DNA of 10,207 nucleotides from Planctomycetota bacterium. GTDB taxonomy: Bacteria > Planctomycetota > Phycisphaerae > FEN-1346 > JAACEH01. The notes beneath the pieces were generated by a model that made no database searches, was not told the origin of the DNA, and saw only the letters and a list, made by a program, of their open reading frames with translations. Each line of letters starts with the position of its first letter. The stretch's first letter is position 1. Location of the stretch: the NCBI GenBank assembly GCA_016935955.1, contig JAFGPY010000303.1, positions 1-10,207 of the forward strand, read 5' to 3'. Both the position numbers and the translations under genes were made by a program. Positions 7,018 through 10,207 of the stretch are shown here, in pieces.

Positions 7018-7294
7018 CATGCCGGGCCTCGTAGTATGGCGGCGCTGTCGGATGTGTGCCGGCGAGGACCAGCGACGGAGTCTGTTACCGATGGAAGACG
7101 GCGACTGTAGACGCGAAGCCATCCACGACGGAGCGTCTGACGAAAACGAACCCGGACACTCTCTGACCGTTCCGGGCCAACCAGTCGTGCAGCGTAACCC
7201 CGTGCCGCCATTGTCCTGCCGCGGCATCTGACGGGGGCGCCGCCCCTGGCCGGCCCGGCCTCAGAACCTCCCCGGGCGGCGAAAGGTGGCGGCC
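7018..7294 (+). other. Long 5' leader of mgtE, possible regulatory RNA or upstream ORF
   Basis: This stretch lies between the promoter candidate and mgtE. Several alternative stems can be drawn: TAGACGC (7108-7114) with GCGTCTG (7133-7139), GATGG (7090-7094) with CCATC (7119-7123), and CCCGGA (7151-7156) with TCCGGG (7171-7176). The first two cannot both form fully, which is compatible with a switching leader. An open frame of 70 codons (7019-7231) starts within a few nt of the predicted transcription start and contains a Pro-rich end (NPVPP). Its codon third positions look less GC-rich than those of neighbouring genes and it has no recognisable homology, so coding is doubtful. I looked for the conserved M-box (ykoK) magnesium riboswitch blocks and did not find them. 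Confidence 0.3.
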
Positions 7295-8650
7295 ATGGTC
7301 AAAGAACTCCTTGTGCCCGAAATCCGCGAGCTGCTCGATCGCGGCGACCTGGAGACGATCAAGACGGTCGTCGGCGAGATGCACCCGGCCGCAGCGGCCG
7401 AGTTGCTGGGCGGTCTCAATGCCGCCGAGATCGTCCGCATCCTGCCGACGCTGGACATCCAGTTCCAGGCCGACGTCTTCAGCCACTTCGAAATGCCCAT
7501 GCAGGTCGAACTCGTCGACGGGCAGGGACGCCGACAGGTGGCCCGGCTGCTCGAGGAGATGTCGCCTGACGACCGGGCCGACCTGATTGTCGCCCTGAGC
7601 GAAGAAGTGCAGCACGAACTGATGCCCCTGGTGGCCCAGGCCGAACGGGCCGACATCCGCCGCCTGGCCAGCTACCCCGAGGACAGCGTCGGGGCGGTCA
7701 TGACGACCGACTACGCCACGGTGCCCGAGGACATTACGGCCGGGGCCGCTCTGGAGCGTCTGCGGCACGTGGCGCCCGACGCCGAGACCATCTACTACAT
7801 CTACGTGACCGACGCCGAGCGGCACCTCAAGGGCGTCTTCTCCCTGAAGACCCTCATCCTGGCCCGGCCCGACCGCAAGATCAGCACCTTGATGATCAGC
7901 GACGTGATCAGCGTCCGGGCGACCGACGACCAGGAGACCGTGGCCCAGGAAACCGCCAAGTACGACTGGCTGGCCATGCCCGTCGTCGACGACGCCAACC
8001 GCCTGGTCGGCCTCGTGACGGTCGACGACGTGATCGACGTCATCGAGGACGAGGCCGAAGAGGACATCTACCACCTGGGTGCCGCCGGCAAGCCGCTGGA
8101 GGGCTACTTCCAGGTCAGCGCCCTGCGGATGGCCTGGCAGCGGCTGCCCTGGCTCCTGCTGCTGGTGCTGGTGGGCTTCATCACGGCCAGCGTCGTCAAG
8201 GCCTTCGGCAGGCTGGGCGATGAGTTGGCGCTGACGGTCGTGGCCTTCAACACCATGCTGCTGGGCAGCGGCGGCAACGCCTCGACCCAGACGACGACGG
8301 TCGTGGTCCGCGGCCTGGCCACCGGCGAGTTGACGCGGAAGGACGGCCTGAAGATCTTGCGCAAGGAGCTGACGGTGGCCCTGATCGCCGGTGTGGCCCT
8401 GGCGGTGCTGGCGGCTGCACGGGTGATGATCAGCGATCAGAACTGGCGACTGGCCCTGACCGTGTCGCTGGCCATGGTCGCGACGATTGTCATCGCCAAG
8501 AGCCTCGGCAGCATGCTGCCGCTGGTCATGGACCGCATCGGCCTGGACCCGGCCTTGATGTCGGCCCCGCTGATCACGACGATTCTGGATGTGGTCACCT
8601 TGGCCGTTTACCTGCTGCTGGCGATTGCTATAATGCTGCACTTCGGTTAA
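7295..8650 (+). CDS. mgtE: MgtE-type magnesium channel/transporter
   Basis: A 451-residue inner-membrane Mg2+ channel of the MgtE family (SLC41-related), which works as a homodimer gated by cytosolic Mg2+. Domains in order: the superhelical acidic MgtE N domain (about 5-130), two CBS domains (about 135-255; the second ends in VTVDDVIDVIEDEAEED), a linking helix, and five membrane segments from about 284. Conserved pore elements are visible: GSGGNASTQ at 325-333, and Asp-432 within DPALMSAPLITTILDV, which coincides in number with the selectivity Asp of the Thermus thermophilus protein. Acidic residues abundant in the N and CBS domains fit the Mg2+-sensing role. The ATG at 7295 is chosen over a GTG at 7286 because AAAGGTGG (7282-7289) gives it a ribosome binding site 5 nt away. 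It leads a probable unit with the EIIA-type gene 66 nt downstream. Confidence 0.95.
   Translation: MVKELLVPEIRELLDRGDLETIKTVVGEMHPAAAAELLGGLNAAEIVRILPTLDIQFQADVFSHFEMPMQVELVDGQGRRQVARLLEEMSPDDRADLIVALSEEVQHELMPLVAQAERADIRRLASYPEDSVGAVMTTDYATVPEDITAGAALERLRHVAPDAETIYYIYVTDAERHLKGVFSLKTLILARPDRKISTLMISDVISVRATDDQETVAQETAKYDWLAMPVVDDANRLVGLVTVDDVIDVIEDEAEEDIYHLGAAGKPLEGYFQVSALRMAWQRLPWLLLLVLVGFITASVVKAFGRLGDELALTVVAFNTMLLGSGGNASTQTTTVVVRGLATGELTRKDGLKILRKELTVALIAGVALAVLAAARVMISDQNWRLALTVSLAMVATIVIAKSLGSMLPLVMDRIGLDPALMSAPLITTILDVVTLAVYLLLAIAIMLHFG
8607..8634 (+). promoter_or_regulatory. Candidate internal promoter in the 3' end of mgtE
   Basis: A perfect TATAAT (8629-8634) lies 16 bp after TTTACC (8607-8612), inside the last codons of mgtE and about 80 bp before the EIIA-type gene. 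The match spans an ATA isoleucine codon, which looks rare in these GC-rich genes. This suggests the promoter is kept by selection, so the EIIA gene could be transcribed separately from mgtE. Confidence 0.4.
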
Positions 8651-8716
8651 TGCTGGCGTGCCGGCCCGACGACTGACCTCTGACAGCCTGCCGGGCGCGT
8701 CGGAGGAAGATACAGA

Positions 8717-9166
8717 ATGGTTCAACTCTCGAAGCTGTTGAGCGAGGACCGCGTGGCGATCCTCAAGGCGACGGACAAGGACGCCGTGCTCGGCGAACTT
8801 GCCGAGTTGCTGGCCGGCAGTCCGTCGGTGCACGATGGGCGGGCGCTGCTGGAGGCCATCCGGGCCCGCGAGAAGATCATGAGCACGGGCATCGGTTTCG
8901 GCATCGCCGTGCCGCACGTCAAGATCCCCGGCGTCGACGACATCACGATGGCCGTCGGCGTCTCTCCCCGGGGCATTTCCTACGGCAGCCTGGACGACAA
9001 ACCGGTTCACATCGTGGTGATGATTGCTGCCAATGAAGGGCAGCAGGACCAGTACGTCCGCACGCTGGCTCGCGTCATGCTGGTGCTGAAGAACCCGAAG
9101 AACCGCGAGCGGTTGGTCGCCGCCGGCAGTGCCGCCGACATCTACCGCATCCTGGCGGCGTACTAG
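8717..9166 (+). CDS. PTS EIIA domain protein (PtsN/fructose type)
   Basis: A 149-residue single-domain protein of the fructose/mannitol/nitrogen PTS EIIA family (PTS_EIIA_2). The active-site histidine is His-67 in STGIGFGIAVPHVKIPG, and the downstream region (GISYGSLDDKPVHIVVMIAA, then RTLARVMLVLKN and a C-terminal helix) matches the usual fold. The length is that of a stand-alone EIIA-Ntr-like protein. In proteobacteria EIIA-Ntr is phosphorylated through NPr and regulates transport rather than carrying sugar; the E. coli protein binds the potassium-transport regulators TrkA and KdpD. No sugar-permease (EIIB or EIIC) gene is adjacent. The neighbours are a Mg2+ channel and a cation antiporter, so a regulatory role in ion transport is a reasonable inference. 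The start has a good Shine-Dalgarno sequence (GGAGG, 8702-8706). A REPIN-like element begins 17 nt after the stop. Confidence 0.88.
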   Translation: MVQLSKLLSEDRVAILKATDKDAVLGELAELLAGSPSVHDGRALLEAIRAREKIMSTGIGFGIAVPHVKIPGVDDITMAVGVSPRGISYGSLDDKPVHIVVMIAANEGQQDQYVRTLARVMLVLKNPKNRERLVAAGSAADIYRILAAY

Positions 9167-9183
9167 CAGCCACTTGAGAAGAT

Positions 9184-9267
9184 GTAGCCCGGCCGTCCTC
9201 GGCCGGGGGACACGGAACTCGGCGGTTGTCTTCAGCTTTGCGTCACGCCCGAGGGCGGGCGTGCTAC
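9184..9267. repeat. REPIN-like palindromic element, copy 2 (84 bp)
   Basis: This copy has the same layout and length as the one at 4321-4404. It runs GTAG (9184-9187), hairpin CCCGGCCGTCCTCGGCCGGG (9188-9207), 36-nt spacer, hairpin CACGCCCGAGGGCGGGCGTG (9244-9263, identical to copy 1) and CTAC (9264-9267). The first hairpin differs from copy 1 only by one loop base. The spacer has about 10 differences but keeps the block GCGGTTGTCTTCAGCTT. It lies between the EIIA-type gene and the antiporter gene, in the same orientation relative to the genes as copy 1. Confidence 0.8.
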
Positions 9268-9308
9268 ACAGGCTTGGATCTCTTAAGCGGGGTGCCAGAG
9301 GCCACCGG

Positions 9309-10207
9309 ATGGATTCGCTGAACGTCATGACGCTGCTGGCCATCTGCCTGGCCGTGGCCTTCATCGCCCAGAAGATCACCGAGCGGCTCAAACTGCCGAC
9401 GGTGACCGGCTACATCATCATGGGCGTGCTGCTCGGCGGCAGCCTGGTCGGCGTGCTGAACTACCTGTTCCACTGGCATCTGCCGCCGTTGTTCAGCACC
9501 GAGCGGCTGCGCGACTTTGGCCTGGCCGGCGACATCGCCCTCACGCTGGTGGCCTTCGCCGTCGGCGCGGAACTCGACGTGGCCAACCTCCGCAAGGTCG
9601 GCCGCAGCATCCTCTATATCGCCGTCCTGGAATCGCTCGGGGCCTTCGTCCTGGTGGCCGGCGCCGTCTGGCTCATCAATGGCGACAAGGCGATGGCCCT
9701 GATCCTGGGAGCGGTCGCCTCGGCCACCGCACCGGCGGCCACGGTCATGGTCATCCGCCAGTACCGGGCCCGTGGCCCGCTGACGACGACCATCCTGGCC
9801 GTGGTCGGCATGGACGACGCCGTGGCCCTGATGATCTACTCGTTTGCCGCCACGGTGGCCGGAGGCATCCTGGCCCACGACCCAAGCCTCAGCCTGGCCA
9901 AGACCGTCGGAATGCCGGTCTTGGAGATCATCGGGGCGCTCGTGCTGGGCGGCACGCTGGGACTGGTCGGGTCCGTGCTCCTGAAGAACGTCCGCGGGAC
10001 CGATCACCTGCTGGCCGGCGGCGGCGCGATGCTCCTGCTGGCCGGGGGACTGGCCAAGGCCTGGGGCCTCAGCCCGCTGCTGACGAGCATGGCCCTGGGC
10101 ATGATGATCGTCAACCGCAACGCCTTCGTGAAGAACCGCCTGTCGAGTGTTTTCAGCGGTCTGGCTCCGCTCTTCTACGCCCTGTTCTTCATCCTGGGCG
10201 GCGCGCG
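9309..10207 (+). CDS. CPA-family cation/proton antiporter, 3' end outside window
   Basis: Membrane protein, 299 residues visible, the frame staying open to the window end. It belongs to the monovalent cation:proton antiporter superfamily (CPA, Na+/H+ exchanger domain; NapA/Kef-like). Visible marks are an N-terminal helix followed by LKLPTVTGYIIMGVLLG (28-44), the unwound-helix motif SATAPAATVMVIRQYRARG (138-156), and the ion-binding Asp pair in VVGMDDAVALMIYSF (Asp-169 and Asp-170). Two adjacent aspartates are typical of electrogenic CPA2 members. Further hydrophobic segments continue to the edge. The start at 9309 has AGAGG (9297-9301) 7 nt upstream. The gene begins 41 nt after the second REPIN-like element and follows the EIIA-type gene on the same strand. 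Whether a C-terminal regulatory domain (TrkA-N or other) follows cannot be seen. Na+ or K+ as substrate is undecided. Confidence 0.88.
   Translation, partial: MDSLNVMTLLAICLAVAFIAQKITERLKLPTVTGYIIMGVLLGGSLVGVLNYLFHWHLPPLFSTERLRDFGLAGDIALTLVAFAVGAELDVANLRKVGRSILYIAVLESLGAFVLVAGAVWLINGDKAMALILGAVASATAPAATVMVIRQYRARGPLTTTILAVVGMDDAVALMIYSFAATVAGGILAHDPSLSLAKTVGMPVLEIIGALVLGGTLGLVGSVLLKNVRGTDHLLAGGGAMLLLAGGLAKAWGLSPLLTSMALGMMIVNRNAFVKNRLSSVFSGLAPLFYALFFILGGA

Noticed and set aside
5807..7231. A 474-codon open frame on the plus strand
   Set aside because: Most of it is antisense to the ketopantoate reductase gene, which has all its family motifs. The product is Arg/Pro-rich with no recognisable domain. 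Only its last 70 codons fall outside that gene, and these are discussed with the mgtE leader.
7018..7294. M-box (ykoK) magnesium riboswitch before mgtE
   Set aside because: The conserved blocks (a GTTAGGTGAGGCTCC-like segment and a TGCTGCTGCCC-like segment) are not present on inspection. A covariance search would be decisive.
7085..9391. A 768-codon open frame on the minus strand
   Set aside because: It lies antisense to mgtE and the EIIA gene, both clear family members. Its product is an Asp/Gln/His/Gly-rich string typical of the reverse strand of GC-rich coding sequence.

Overview
The window is GC-rich, gene-dense bacterial chromosome. A short secreted protein ends in a PEP-CTERM sorting signal with an Arg-rich tail, a pair of LptF/LptG-type permeases implies a lipopolysaccharide-bearing outer membrane, and intergenic spacers carry palindromic repeats. 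I read this as most like Planctomycetota (possibly a Phycisphaerae-type lineage). That is an inference from gene style; no rRNA or other marker gene is present to settle it.

Layout. Positions 1-597 hold no gene I can support, but they contain a good -24/-12 (sigma-54 type) promoter candidate at 450-465. It precedes a PEP-CTERM protein gene (598-1269), which is closed by a strong intrinsic terminator (1293-1334). A sigma-70-like promoter (1425-1453) then leads into a three-gene unit: a PLP-dependent class I/II aminotransferase (1514-2800), a long LptF/LptG-family permease (2805-4304) only 4 nt downstream, and a second LptF/LptG-family permease (4443-5645). An 84-bp REPIN-like element sits between the two permease genes. 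The unit ends at a 178-bp inverted-repeat element (5684-5861), beyond which a convergent ketopantoate reductase-type gene (5903-6832, minus strand) is encoded.

The right third starts from a divergent intergenic region (6833-7294) with one promoter candidate for each direction. It reads rightwards through an MgtE-type magnesium channel/transporter (7295-8650), a PTS EIIA (PtsN/fructose-type) domain protein (8717-9166), a second copy of the REPIN-like element (9184-9267) and a CPA-type cation/proton antiporter (9309 to the window end, cut off). The two permeases probably act together as the inner-membrane part of lipopolysaccharide export. The MgtE-EIIA-antiporter set looks like a cation-homeostasis unit with a possible phospho-relay regulator inside it.

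The least ordinary signals are non-coding: two 84-bp REPIN-like elements whose paired arms differ only by compensatory base-pair swaps, the nested inverted-repeat element, the sigma-54-like promoter before the PEP-CTERM gene, a perfect TATAAT built into the last codons of mgtE, and a roughly 280-nt leader before mgtE. I saw no CRISPR array, tRNA, rRNA, transposase gene or defence system. The protein-coding genes belong to known families.
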